NCBI GenBank assembly: GCA_965153355.1
Contig: OZ231126.1
Coordinates: 47,306,001 to 47,370,000 of the forward strand
Direction of reading: 5' to 3'
Length of the DNA stretch: 64,000 nt
Source: Flaccisagitta enflata
Lineage: Eukaryota; Chaetognatha; Sagittoidea; Aphragmophora
Position 1 is the first letter of the stretch, and each line of letters opens with the position of its first letter. Positions 12,501 to 27,273 of the stretch are shown here, in pieces. Position numbers and translations under genes: made by a program. The notes under the pieces were generated by a model that saw only the letters and a program-made list of their open reading frames with translations, was not told the DNA's origin and searched no databases.

Positions 12501-14503
12501 CGATTGACGGTGTTGTTGGTTCCCACGATGCGGAAATATCGGACAACTTTCTTGGGAAAATACAACTTTTGCCAGGACCGACACAAGTACGTCGAATGAT
12601 CGACGATGGTTACCCAGTCTTTATCCTCATGCATAGAGGCCTCGATTTTGTACGAATAAGAGCGATTGTCCTTGTCCCAAAGCAGCATCTTGATGCAGTT
12701 GACGATGCATTGCATGCCGAGTTTAACGACGATCCCCGTGACCGGAGTCTCGTCGATAGGATGACGCGTGAAGCCGCGATCGAGGTCGTAGTTCGTATTG
12801 TCGCCGTTTAATAGCGCCGTAGGGATTTCGCCTCTTATTACCTAGGACGAGGAAGGGGGGCACAACAGGGCCGAGAAGAGGACTGTTCAAAACAAAGCAG
12901 GAATGCATTCCCAACGGGAGTTTTCTGGAAACCAATCAATAATTTGATGTGGGTTCATCCGGACTAATTAGTGTCACCCTTTCATTACTACTGCCACCAA
13001 TTGCCAGAGAAGTGATTTGTAGACCTTTTGGAGAACTTTGTAGCCTTCCAGACTTTTGAGCAATAGTCATTTTTTCCCCTTGACTATTTTTGAGTGACCG
13101 ATTTCATTGCGCGAAAAAAAGAAAAGCTGCCTCTTGAAAAAGGCCTGTTGAGAATCGTTTAGCACGGCTTAGAATTTGAAAAGCTTTGAATTTGTCACAT
13201 ATTTTCTTCCAATTAGCAAATTAGATTGAAATTCAGGGAAGCAATACATAGATAAAAGAATGCAGAAATCTTTTTACTTCGAAGGTAGTGCAGTTATGCA
13301 TTTAGAATAAGGTTTTAATAACGCATAGCCGAAAGAGCCAGAGTCCTCAAGGGAGAGCAAAAGGGAAATACTTCTCAATTCTGCGAAAAAAAAACAATAC
13401 ACGAGTTGTTTTGACAGCGACAGGGTAAGACTTGATTTACCTGCGCCCCATGTCTTGGATTGGCGACATTCTCATCGGGAATAAGATAGCCGCGGTAGCT
13501 GAGATCCATATCGCTGGAACGATGACGTGAATCGATAGCATCTAGGATGGCGTCGGAGGAAACGAGAGAGGATGGACGGACGACGTTGAGAAGCTCCGGT
13601 ATTTGCATTATGTTCAGTCTGATGCAGGATATGGGTCGCAAATGATCTTCGTCTGGATTGGCTTCGGCCCAAGCACGAACGGCGCGAAATATTTCTTCTT
13701 CTGGGGCGCAAAAGGAGTCTCGAGATACGATAGCCACAACCGAGTTGGCGCTGAGATTCAGAAAACTCTCGGAAACGAGAATCTCCGTCGCGTTGCGATC
13801 GAGATGGTTGAGACATACCGACTCGAGATAGGTCAGCGAGTAAAGATTGGCGACGTTGTAGATGTCGCAAACGTTGCGCGTTTCGATGATGGCCTTCAGA
13901 TAGTGGACGATGGCGTTCTCGTAGTCGGCAAATCCGTACCGATTGGCGAGACCAAGTTGCTCCAAAAGCTGGTCTTCCTTCAGGTCGACGAGGTTGATGC
14001 GGCCCGAATACACGTAGTGCAGCAGAACGCGAAAGCCCTCGGCGGAAGTATTGGGCAAATCCACTCGACCTTCGTGAGTTTCGCGAAGACCACCAAACAA
14101 CAGCGCCCTGAGAGAACAAAAGTTGATAATGATGAATTTTACATCATGTGTATTTATCACTGCTCAATGAAAAACACCGATCAATTTTCTCTCAGTGGTT
14201 GGTCGCCTAAGTACTTAACACATACTTAACATGCTAACTGATTAAGGAGATTTGACCTTCATTAATCAATAAGTAATTCTTCGCAGCTTGAGAAAAAGAA
14301 AAAAAACTTAATACTCGCCGGAAATATTCGCAACGTGCAGCCATGATGACTTTGTGCGCGTGAAACTCTTGGTTTTCCACGACGAACGTGATGTCGCTGT
14401 AATCGTTGGAATTGAGTAACGCGCTGATGTCGTTGGCGAGGCCCGTCACGTGACATACATCACCCGTCGTCGTCCGAGACCGCAAATGCGGATCCTCCGA
14501 CAT
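5949..14503 (-). CDS. BTBD9: BTBD9 orthologue: BTB-BACK protein with two F5/8C-like domains (5 exons)
   Basis: Minus-strand exons are 14503-14319, 14107-13441, 12841-12289, 7887-7459 and 6595-5949. They join in frame to 826 aa (stop TAG at 5951-5949). BTBD9 is a cytoplasmic and synaptic BTB protein, a probable CUL3 adaptor, linked to restless legs syndrome in humans. BTB spans exons 1-2 (about residues 20-125; SDITFVVENQEFHAHKVI). BACK lies in exon 2 and ends LLNVVRPSSLVSSDAILDAI, then MDLSYRGYLIPDENVA. The first discoidin-like domain is in exon 3 (LLWDKDNRSYSY, FRIVGTNNTVNRVFH). The second spans exons 3-4 (YDWDSGYTCHQLGSG, then LLLWDCDDRSYSYYI). Human BTBD9 is 612 aa. Here exon 5 adds a long S/P/G/Q-rich tail. 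Intron 1 needs a GC donor (see findings). Intron 3 (4.4 kb) and intron 4 carry mobile elements. Confidence 0.96.
6889..7305. mobile_element. MITE with TA target duplication (Tc1/mariner-like)
   Basis: The ends CTACGCGAATAAAAAAAAAA and TTTTTTTTTTATTCGCGTAG are inverted and flanked by TA at 6887-6888 and 7306-7307. The terminal repeats run about 30 bp (GCCGCAC / GTGCGGC inside). There is no open frame for a transposase. Part of the interior (about 7081-7230) is similar, inverted, to 11205-11335. It lies in BTBD9 intron 4. Confidence 0.75.
7904..7986. repeat. (GAAA)n microsatellite
   Basis: About 19 GAAA units. On the BTBD9 sense strand this is (TTTC)n, ending about 15 nt before the acceptor of exon 4. 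Confidence 0.97.
8070..8304. repeat. 10-bp tandem repeat TATAAAACTA
   Basis: About 23 units, with variants. Short runs of the same unit recur at 8915-8938, 9108-9128 and 11720-11770. The segment just before it (8003-8070) recurs at 11768-11845, both containing AAAACTTAAAAGGGCCATAA and GATCAATTGAGCTGATTT. The tandem block and its flank therefore seem to belong to one dispersed repeat, in BTBD9 intron 3. Confidence 0.85.
8305..8913. mobile_element. Element with inverted TACTACTTAGG / CCTAGGTAGTA ends
   Basis: The left end TACTACTTAGGAAAAAAGTC continues CTTCGTTCAC. The right end is GTGAACGAAGAC TTATTTCCTAGGTAGTA, giving about 30-bp imperfect terminal inverted repeats. It sits inside the TATAAAACTA array, so the target duplication cannot be read. 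A 61-codon open frame inside matches nothing I recognise. Confidence 0.6.
8938..9110. repeat. Dispersed repeat, inverted copy of 25310-25482
   Basis: Shares with 25310-25482, in reverse orientation, the blocks TTGTGCAACAATTTATCCTA, GAACAAAATTTGGAAAAGAT and ATTACATACACATACATACC. Nearly identical over about 170 bp. One copy is in a BTBD9 intron and the other in a TSPO intron. Confidence 0.8.
9470..9558. repeat. (CT)n microsatellite
   Basis: Near-perfect CT repeat with two TTTCT interruptions near the right end. It is in BTBD9 intron 3. Confidence 0.97.
9755..9832. repeat. (ATTC)n microsatellite
   Basis: Imperfect ATTC / ATCC tetranucleotide repeat. Confidence 0.9.
10457..10613 (+). mobile_element. 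Family-1A element
   Basis: 5' TTTTAGTCGCGGACACGCGA hairpin, GTCCATCTGTCCATCCGTCGG middle, then CATCCGCGACTGG and GTATCCAGCCTTGTT at the 3' end. Confidence 0.75.
11088..11206 (+). mobile_element. Family-1B element
   Basis: 5' TTTTTAGGTGCGACAAAGCA followed by CCTC forms a hairpin; the middle is CTCTGTCCAGTGGTCG; the 3' end is ATCGCACCTTATTGGCCTTG. Same architecture as family 1A with a different stem sequence. Confidence 0.75.
11768..11850. repeat. Second copy of the 8003-8070 repeat flank
   Basis: Direct-orientation match to 8003-8070, again next to TATAAAACTA units. Between 11850 and 12288, in the same BTBD9 intron, I see nothing else. The intron between BTBD9 exons 2 and 3 (12842-13440) also shows nothing. 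Confidence 0.7.
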
Positions 14504-15292
14504 TTTTGATCCGTCAAAAGAGTCTTACCGAGTTCAGGTTCAAACTTGAAACATTCTAATTAAGCGTACCGAACACTCATTACGGCTTAAGCACATCTAG
14601 GAAAATCAAACCGGTGGAAAAAAAAAACAACGAGGATATGAAAATAATTCAACTTCGCGTGCGCGAAGGAAGGTCAATTGGTAGTAATTACGAAACCGAG
14701 TCCAAGGGGGTCCCAATGGAATAATTTCTGGATAGCAGTAATCCGCTTGACCAATGATCGATATATTTATTAGGCCTATATAAGGTATTGAGAACAAGTT
14801 ACTGGGTAATACCCAGAGTTCCCCATTCGTCGCGTCAGTCAATCGGTTTTCTCATTGGAAACTGGGTTTCTCCTCCAAATTTCGAAGTTAAGGGACGTGT
14901 CCACACTAATTCAAATCTTTCTGACACCAGTCTCTCTGTCATAGGAAGTGTTTTAGACCAAGTTGGGTCCATCTAGCCACCCAATGGGGTGAAAAATTTT
15001 GCATTCTGAAAAGTCCTATTTTAGAATCTCGATAACCAAATTCGTCGGCATGTCAATTTTCAGCAAGCTCAGATAACGGGAACATGTCCTAAATTTGCCC
15101 CAAAGTTTGTTCACATGAATGACGTGCTCAACAAAATCATTAAAAGATAAGAGCCAAGGCTGAACTGTAAGGAAACTAACGCAGAAGACGGCTGTTCTAA
15201 AAAAACGCCGCTTTGGTTTCGCTGTTTAGTGTTAACGTCTTCAACAAACAAAAAAACCGATGAGATAAAACTCTGAGAACGAATTTATTTTG

Positions 15293-15416
15293 TTTTTAGG
15301 TGCGACAAAGCACCTCTATAACTGGCTGTGTCCGTTGGTTGGTTGATTGGTCCGGTAACGCATTCGTTCGACGATCCACACGTCGCACCTTATTGGCCTA
15401 CTTGGCCTTGTTCTTT
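15293..15416 (+). mobile_element. Family-1B element, best-preserved copy
   Basis: 5' TTTTTAGGTGCGACAAAGCA plus CCTCTATAACTGGC; 3' CACACGTCGCACCTTATTGG then CCTACTTGGCCTTGTT, with GGCC(TACTT)GGCC as the 3' hairpin. The 5' AGGTGCGAC is exactly complementary to the 3' GTCGCACCT. The region 14504-15292, upstream of BTBD9, shows no gene. Confidence 0.85.
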
Positions 15417-15624
15417 TGCTCGGGGATGGTGCGGAATTATCGACCCAAGAAATGAAGCCGAAAGAACAGGGCGGCGAAGCAGAATAATGCAAGGATACGC
15501 TGGGAGAGAGTGCGGTCAGCTGACGCGGAAAAGTTAGCAGGTACAAGTTTACTATGTTCGCTCTAGTCGACTGCACAGGCAGACTACAAACGCCACTAAC
15601 AAATTGCAGTCTGCAATTTTTAAG

Positions 15625-15907
15625 TGCATCCTCGCACTTCTATAAGAGGTCATGTCCGTCGGGTGGTCGGTCGGTTGGTTGGTTGGTAACGCAAACATTT
15701 AAAACGCTCAAAACGGCCAAATATGTCGTCTTTCTTCACTACTATCGCTTCTCATGCCTCACCACGCTCATTTTCATTCTTTTATTTGTTCATTCATTTA
15801 TTCATTCATTCATTCATTCATTCATTCATTTATTCATTCAAAACGTTCATTCACAAATTCTTAATCAAGCGAGGCGCACCTATTAGCCATGACTTGGCCT
15901 TGTTACA
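15625..15907 (+). mobile_element. Diverged family-1B element interrupted by (ATTC)n
   Basis: AAGTGCATCCTCGCACTTCTA forms the 5' hairpin, followed by GTCCGTCGGGTGGTCGGTCGG and, at the far end, GGCGCACCTATTAGCC and ACTTGGCCTTGTT. An ATTC repeat (15783-15841) sits in the middle. Confidence 0.6.
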
Positions 15908-15924
15908 TTTTTAAGAACCAGGTT

Positions 15925-15962
15925 TCTCTCTGTCTCTCCCTAGCTTTCTCTTAGTCTCCGTT

Positions 15963-15997
<35 letters not shown>

Positions 15998-16106
15998 GTC
16001 TCTGTCTTTGTCTCTCTGTCTCTCTGTCTGTCTCTCTGTCTGTCTCTCTGTCTCTCTGTCTCTCTCTGTCTCTCTCTGTCTCTGTCTCTCTCTCTCTCTC
16101 TCTCTC
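15925..16106. repeat. (TCTG)n / (TC)n microsatellite
   Basis: Mixed CTGT and CTCT units forming a compound simple repeat. Confidence 0.95.
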
Positions 16107-16157
16107 AAATCAGTCATTTATATAAACTCATGTTTACATTCGTTCAAAGCTATATAC

Positions 16158-16390
16158 TTTTCAGTTGGGGACACGCAACTCTGTGGGAGGCTTTGTCCAT
16201 CCGTTGCTCTGTCGGTCCGTCCATTGGTCACGCTTGAGTTAAAAGTGTGAAGACACTTATTTACGATGCTGCAATTATTGTATGTGTGAGTGCGCATAGG
16301 GTGTGGGAGGGTATGGTTAGGAGTTGTATGCTCTTGCCCACCCATCAGCTACAATACTGTGACCCCGCGACAATTGTTCATTAAAAGAAT
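16158..16390 (+). mobile_element. Family-1 element, TTGCG variant
   Basis: CAGTTGGGGACACGCAACTC at the 5' end, GGCTTTGTCCATCCGTTGC, then CTCTTGCCCACCCATCAGC and CAATACTGTGACCCC. Same long variant as at 391 and 57150. Confidence 0.6.
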
Positions 16391-16491
16391 ACTTGTTTTT
16401 TGAACCTTGCAAAGTAGTAGTGTTTGTAAACTTTGTCGCATTGTTTCAATTATCCTTACTCAGTTTAGTCTTTGGGGTAGTCATTACAACA

Positions 16492-16742
16492 GGCCTGTAT
16501 ATAATTGAGTTTCCCCCCCCCCTTGGCGGGGTTTAGAGATGGGGAAGGGAAAGGGGGAAAAAAGAGAAGAAAAAAAATTTGGGAGAAATATAACTTCTGA
16601 CAGTACCAAATCATAAAACTAGACTAGTAAAACAATTTATCACTATTTAAACCTTAAATACACTGTTTTAATGCTTTATGGGGAAGAAAATCAAAGGCGG
16701 GGGGGGGGGGGGAATCAAAAGCGACACAATTTTATACACCCC
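16492..16742. mobile_element. Non-autonomous element, GTATAAAGTTGAG ends (copy 2)
   Basis: GGCCTGTATATAATTGAG on the left and ACAATTTTATACACCCC on the right, with C- and G-runs just inside, as in the other copies. Confidence 0.6.
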
Positions 16743-17202
16743 TGCATTACAAGTAATACAAGTAGGATTTCTTTATTTCCTCTGTCAGTATTTTGATACC
16801 ATGTAAAATGGACCGTAGCTTCGTGTACAGGACAGCGAGACGGGAAAAGATACCAAATTCAGCAACAACAACAGACTCATCCTCGAAAACAAACATTTTT
16901 CCATCCCAAACAAACAATCGGCGGGGCCATGCATCGCGACGCCGAGACCGGAAGCCGGCGCCTCCCTACGACGACAACAGTATGTTTCCGACTGTATCAG
17001 GCGGGTTCCAACACAATCTGGTTTGATTTGTCTTGGTCTTTGAAACCTTGCCCCATAAACATAAAAAGGTAACAAGGATAAAACAACGAGGGGCGCGCGT
17101 TGGCGGCATAGTTATGGTTCTCGTCTTCGAATTTGAAGGTTAACGGTTCAATCAGTGCCTGAAGTGTGTACCTGCCCAGACCTGATATTATTTATCTAGC
17201 AT

Positions 17203-17270
<68 letters not shown>
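17203..17270. repeat. (TC)n(AC)n microsatellite
   Basis: About 24 TC units followed by 10 AC units. The surrounding 16743-17550 shows no gene. Confidence 0.97.
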
Positions 17271-17534
17271 TGCCCTCTCATAGCGAGATCAGGTGAAATT
17301 AACATTCAGTAAGTTTTTGTATTGTTTTATACAGAATTTGAATTTTATTTACTGAAATCAATAGAAATAAATCTTGTTAAAAGCTCTTTTTAAGATTAAA
17401 AAAAAAACTATTATTTTCAGCCTTGATTGCAATATAGATTGTTCAAGGCATTTAAAAAATTTTTTTCGTCATATAATCGTATTCCTGATGAAATTTCTTT
17501 TCGTTTGATAGGTCGCACTGTACAATTATATAAA

Positions 17535-17712
17535 AAAACGGCGTGCGGGTAAGCAGTAGCAGTGCTGGAAAAAGTCACTAAGGTATCTGGGCAGGAGCTA
17601 TATGCTCAAAAAGCTCAAAAACACTAAAAAAGTCAAAAGGGGACCAACCGACTAACTGACCAACCGACCAACAAAGCGGAGTGTGGAGTCGTGTAGCACG
17701 CGACTAAAAATG
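17535..17712 (-). mobile_element. Family-1A element, reverse orientation
   Basis: Ends with GTGTAGCACGCGACTAAAAA, the reversed 5' end, preceded by GACCAACCGACCAACAAAGC. The other end is degraded. Confidence 0.6.
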
Positions 17713-18071
17713 CAATTTTACATTTTTTAGCTATGGTAGCTTCAATATTGAAAATTGTATTTGTTTATAGAATAACTTTATGCAACCTATCTTATGAATA
17801 AAAATTTTATCAGTAATACAAATATACTTATAAAAATGCTCATATTCTATACAAAACCTACTGCAATTTTACTTTTCACTTGATGTTGCTATGAGAGGGC
17901 ACTGCACAGACTCCTGGTTTGGTTCGATGGTTCCGTTCGTCTTCAAAATGTTCGTTTGCGAAAGCTGGAGATGCCAAGGAGCAAGTGGACCAAATGCCTT
18001 TAGGTCAACATCTAAGTTCTACTGGTCCTTATGGGTGATTGAAAACAAAGCGATTCCCAAAGTAAGGAACG

Positions 18072-18175
<104 letters not shown>

Positions 18176-18341
18176 ACGATGACAGGTCATCTCTTGAGTC
18201 GCAGCTCTTCGTGCATCATCTATCTCTCTAGTCATTTTAGTCCTCATGAGAAATTAACTAATCAATATAGTAGTTTTTGTTTTTCGCAGGATTCCTTTTC
18301 GTTTTAGAGCAAGTGTCAGTATTTTCTTTGATCCAAAGGGA

Positions 18342-18452
<111 letters not shown>

Positions 18453-18670
18453 AACATCACGCCTTGGGTGCATTGGTCGTTGTGTGTTACATTTTATAAG
18501 GTGTGATAATATCGACCGTCACACTCGTAGCTGATATACACTGTACTCAACTTTCACGGCTAATATTTATCGGCGTTTTCTGCGGCACCCTTTCATTGAG
18601 CGAACCTGAAGTGTCCAGCTTCCAGCTTCCACAGCTCAACAAGACATTAGATTTGTGTTCCCATCACGGT

Positions 18671-18835
18671 TCTTAGTTGCAGACACGCAACACTTTGTCC
18701 ATCTTTCCGTCCATCCATCTGTCGGTCCGTTGGTCTGAGATGATCAAGTCAAAAAGTGGGAAATAGAGCGTTTTAGATGCATCTTGTGTGTTGAGGGGGG
18801 GGGCTGCCCACCATTCTGCGTCACTTGTTACAAGA
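18671..18835 (+). mobile_element. Family-1 element, TTGCG variant, partial
   Basis: TTAGTTGCAGACACGCAACA hairpin, CTTTGTCCATCTTTCCGTCC, then a G-run and CTGCCCACCATTCTGCGTC. Confidence 0.55.
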
Positions 18836-19168
18836 AAACGTCAATGTCTTATATTTATCCCATTTGCATTTGTTTGCTCTTTGTATTCTAATGTTCAATC
18901 ATTGTTTCAATGTATTACAATAAAGCTAATCTAAATAGCAGATAGTCGCAAAGCGTCAAATGGTCAGCGGTACCAATTGCTCCTAGATCCTCAGACAGTG
19001 TATGTTAGAATGTGGTAGAGGGGCAGTGGCCCCTATGAAGCCAACGACCAATGCTTGGCTTCGATTTGAGCATGGAGGCTTGGATTGAATGACAGCCTAA
19101 TGGTTGGGTGTATCAATGAGCAAAAGTTCTTTTAATTTGATCTTTGATTTTGAAGGAAAGTACAGATA

Positions 19169-19335
19169 ATAAGGCCGGATATACGGTTACCTAAGTCGCG
19201 TGCGGGTGGGCAGGGGCTATATCTCAGGTCATTAGACCATTTGGGCAGGAGCTGTGAGGTCCAAAAATGTAAATCATAAAAAAGTAAAATGTTACTAACC
19301 AACTGACCAGCCGAGGGACTAACAGACAAAGCGCA
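19169..19335 (-). mobile_element. Family-1A element, reverse, 5' end lost
   Basis: AAGGCCGGATATACGGTTAC and AAGTCGCGTGCGGGTGGGCA mark the reversed 3' end. The middle is GACCAGCCGAGGGACTAACA. It stops at GACAAAGCGC without the 5' hairpin. Confidence 0.65.
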
Positions 19336-19651
19336 ATTTAAAAAAATTTAAGAACTTCATCATTTTTATTTTTTACTTTTTTTTTTTTGTATAAACACGT
19401 TGAGTATCCGCACCCAGTTTTTTAAAAAACATAATTTTTTTTTAAAATTGTTTTATCTTCTGACATTATTTCAACTTTAAAGTTTTTATAGAAAAAAAAA
19501 ACAAATTGTGTGTAGTTTTGTTTCCTGTTTTTAGAAAATCATATTTATCATAATTAGTAAAAATAGACAAGATTATCTTAATATACATTATAAAAGAGGG
19601 GGGGGACGTATGGACGTATGTATGTACGGACATCTTGAAATTCACCCCTGT

Positions 19652-19893
19652 CACCTTGATCTGGGGGCTGAGAAAAACCCGAGATGAATCTCAATAGCTT
19701 AAATTACATGAAAAGCATACTTCTAGTTGCCCCAGTGGGAGGAAATTTTACATAAAGAAAGCCGATGGTTTTGCAGAGCTTCAGTTAAAATTTCATCTCA
19801 CTGGGCTAACTAGAGGTATGCTTTTCATGTAAATTAAGCTATTGAAACACGCTAGATTCATCTCGGGTTTTTCTCAGCCCCCAGATCAAGGTG
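19652..19893. mobile_element. Palindromic repeat, CACCTTGATCTGGGGGCTGA ends
   Basis: Inverted arms of about 100 bp (CACCTTGATCTGGGGGCTGA and its complement at the right end; ATGAAAAGCATACTTCTAGT mirrored inside). No clear target duplication. Confidence 0.7.
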
Positions 19894-20163
19894 CTTATGT
19901 CATACAGGACATTGGCCCTTTGAGGCCGCTTCCCAAAAAGGGAAAAGAAATTCCCAACTTTTCCTATCTGAAGCACCCAACCGTTGAGGTAACTTGAAAT
20001 AGAGGAAACGGCAGAGAGGGAAGGGGAAGACAAATGAGGTTGGATACATGACACGATAGTAGCAGACGGTTGGGCAGGGGCGGTGATGCAATTTAGAAGT
20101 ATTATAGACAGATGGAGGGATTGAAGGACCGACTTGACAAGTTCCAGAGTCGCGGTGGTAAAT

Positions 20164-20167
<4 letters not shown>

Positions 20168-20209
<42 letters not shown>
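20168..20209. repeat. (CT)n microsatellite
   Basis: About 20 CT units. Confidence 0.97.
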
Positions 20210-20211
<2 letters not shown>

Positions 20212-20287
20212 AGTCCACGCACTGTGACAGGGCGCATCGTTGCCCGGTCGAGCTTCTTCTTCTCCTTATCTTTTTCTTCGCGTTCGT

Positions 20288-20402
20288 TTTTAGGTGTGCT
20301 AAAGCGATTCCATAGCTGGCTTTGTCCGTCTGTCTGTCGTTTGGTTGGTTGGTCAGCATTGTAAACGTTTGGTGATCCACATGGCGCATTTGGCCTTGTT
20401 TC
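20288..20402 (+). mobile_element. Diverged family-1B element
   Basis: TTTTTAGGTGTGCTAAAGCG at the 5' end, GGCTTTGTCCGTCTGTCTGTC, then CCACATGGCGCATTTGGCC and TTGTT at the 3' end. Confidence 0.65.
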
Positions 20403-20413
20403 CGTGTCTCGAA

Positions 20414-20905
<492 letters not shown>

Positions 20906-21130
20906 ACACTTTTTGCATCTGTTCATTTTACCAATAAAGGCGGCTAACCTAGGTTTGAAAACCCAGGTCAATCCTTGAGCTTGAGGTCTGAAGCTGAAAA
21001 CCCAGGTTAATCCTTGCTGCGTTCGTCGACTCACAAGGACAACATTACATCACGAGATAACAAGACCCAATACACGGCGATACAGTCGCGGACGGTTAGG
21101 AAGGAGCAGTAATGTGGAATCCGATCGTAA

Positions 21131-21282
21131 TTCCGGATACACAGCCACCAGTTGCGGACGGGTGGGCAGGGGCGGATATACGCGTTTTCCCACTTTTCGA
21201 CTCAATCACCTCTAAGGACCAACCGACCGACCGACCGACGGACAAAGCCTCTTATAGAGTGGCGTGTCCGCAACTAAAAATG
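21131..21282 (-). mobile_element. Family-1A element, reverse, with compensated stem
   Basis: Read on the minus strand it starts TTTTTAGTTGCGGACACGCC and carries GTCCGCAACTGG near its other end. AGTTGCGGAC pairs perfectly with GTCCGCAACT, though both differ from the commoner AGTCGCGGAC / GTCCGCGACT. Confidence 0.75.
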
Positions 21283-21654
21283 TGACCGACCTACGGACTG
21301 GAAACTTGCCTTCATGTCGCTTGAGACTAACATTTCATTATCAAAGTTCCAAGATAATCAAATTCGCACAATTGATGTCTCTTTGCCGGCGCCGCGTCCA
21401 GCTCTTCCTTTTCATATTGATCCAATGAGGATTGGATATCCTCAATAAATATGTCCCTTTCCCTCTCATTGGCTAAAATGATATGGGCAATCAACAACAA
21501 AGATTGACCCCGCCGCTCACCGTTTGCGCATTACGCGTCTGCGTAAGCTGACTTATGATCGATTACACGTGTTATTCAACCAATCCTTGATCGCATTCGA
21601 AAATGGTTATGGGCATGTAACGCCTGCACCCTGCTTGACCCGCGTACCAAGCAT

Positions 21655-21960
21655 TTTAGTCGCTTGCACGGTACTCTACACCCCGCTCAGTCCGTCCATC
21701 CATCCGTCTGTTGGCCTGTCAGAAGGTTACATTTAGCTTTTCTATGTTTTATTCTCTTGCTAAGCGAATATTTATAAGAGGGTGTGAAGAGGACCTGTAA
21801 TGTGAAATTTTTTTTGATGCAAAATTGGTTGAAATGATGATTTCTGAGCAGTATGGCCCCTCTCCAGCCACTTTACAGCCCGCGCCCACCCAAACACTGC
21901 CCCTGCCCACCTGCAAGCTACTGCTTATTGCTTATTGGCCGTGTGTCCGGCCTTGTTTAT
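21655..21960 (+). mobile_element. Degraded family-1A fragments
   Basis: TTTTAGTCGCTTGCACGGTA followed by CGCTCAGTCCGTCCATCC at 21655-21735. A 3'-like end, GGCCGTGTGTCCGGCCTTGTT, lies at 21937-21957. A second 3'-like piece, CGCGACTGGGGTAGCCGTG, is at 22034. Confidence 0.5.
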
Positions 21961-22055
21961 TTTTTCAATTCACTGCTCCTGCCCAAATGGTCTAGTGACC
22001 TCAAATACAGCCCCTGCCCACCCGCACGCGAACGCGACTGGGGTAGCCGTGTATT

Positions 22056-22479
<424 letters not shown>

Positions 22480-22596
22480 TCGTTGAGTTATCCTAGATTT
22501 CCATCGAGTATTCACGTCAAAGTTATCGTGAACAGAAGTCTTCCACATTCTTCTCTTTTAAAAATAAAACAACCGAAGTACTCACAAGCGAATATA

Positions 22597-22695
22597 GTGT
22601 GTCGGTGGCCTAGTGGTTAACGTACTGGCTCTCTGGATAATAGACATTCTTATTGCTGGGGTTCGAACCCTTGATCAGAGTTTTTATTTCGTCTT
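22597..22695 (+). other. tRNA-like / tRNA-derived SINE head
   Basis: TGGCCTAGTGG at 22606-22616 resembles a pol III A box, and GGTTCGAACCC at 22660-22670 is a perfect B box at tRNA-like spacing. A T-run follows. The acceptor ends do not pair, and I could not fold a normal anticodon arm. It is therefore more likely a tRNA pseudogene or SINE head than a tRNA. No second copy is in the window. Confidence 0.45.
22683..22688 (-). terminator. Candidate poly(A) signal of TSPO
   Basis: AATAAA on the minus strand, about 130 nt past the TSPO stop codon. Confidence 0.4.
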
Positions 22696-22819
22696 TTTTT
22701 CCTTGATCACCCTCAAGACACGGGATTCTTTGGGGCAAAAAAAGAATTGTTCTAGTAAAGCTAGAGGGCTGAAATTTTATACAGCGACTCAGGAAGTCAT
22801 CAGGAATAGAAAACAGCAT

Positions 22820-26317
<3,498 letters not shown>

Positions 26318-26459
26318 CGATAAATTTTATTCTAGTAACTTTATATCAAAATGGGCATGTTACTTAATAGCATGATAAAGTTGCCATAATTATTTTCATG
26401 CATAACTTACAAAATTTAGTGACTGATTTTCCATCTTAGTTAAGACACCAAAGCAGATA

Positions 26460-27030
26460 CAGTGGGGTTCGTGGAATAACAGCCTAAACTGGAGGAAGGT
26501 ATTTAAGTGTCTTAATTTCATTTGACAAACTTGATATTTGAATTATAAGTTGTGCCTTTATGCTTTTGTCCCTAAGTTTGTTAAAACCAAAATTTTTTTG
26601 AACATTTATTAGAATATCAATATTTTGACAAATATCATCAGGGAACATTGATCAGAATTATACCTTTTCCACAGTATGTCCTGTAAGAATATTGCTCGTT
26701 TAGCCATTGCTATGGAGCATCATTTTGCGGTTGCTAGGTGTGATGCCCCCTAGCAACAGCCAAACGAGCAATATTCTTACAGAACATACTGTGGGAAAGT
26801 TGTAGCAAATTTAATTTTGAGCAATATTCCCTAACAATATTTCTCAAAATATTGATATTTCAGTGGTTATAAATGTTTGAAAAAATAATTTTGGTTTCCA
26901 TAGCAACCGAAAAACTCAGGGACAAAAGCCTCAAGAGCACAGCTTATATTTCAAATATCAAGTTTATCAAATAAAATTAAGACTTAAATACCTTCCTCCA
27001 GTTTAGGCTGTTATTCCACGAACCCCACTG
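26460..27030. mobile_element. 571-bp fully palindromic MITE with TA duplication
   Basis: The ends CAGTGGGGTTCGTGGAATAA and TTATTCCACGAACCCCACTG are perfect inverted repeats flanked by TA (26458-26459 and 27031-27032). The arms run nearly to the centre at about 26740. CAGT ends with a TA target fit pogo/Tc1-mariner type elements. It lies between TSPO and the WWE gene. Confidence 0.9.
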
Positions 27031-27273
27031 TATATTCGTGATGTCTATGAAAAAGACGAAGCACTGGATGGGTGATTGATTTGGACAGAGAGTGACGGAT
27101 AAGGCGGAATGAACGAAGCATACAAAGTTTGTATGAAACAGGGTACAAGTGAAAACAATGGGTTAATCTATTTTATCGACACTTTGAAATAGAAATTTAG
27201 AGAACTTGGCCACCAAAAGCAAAAGGCAAAGAAATCAAATCACAGATAGCAAGATCAGTTGATAAACTGAGAT

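Noticed and set aside
13472-14119. 215-aa frame antiparallel-phase to BTBD9 exon 2
   Set aside because: Shadow of the real exon in another frame; arginine-rich, no domain.
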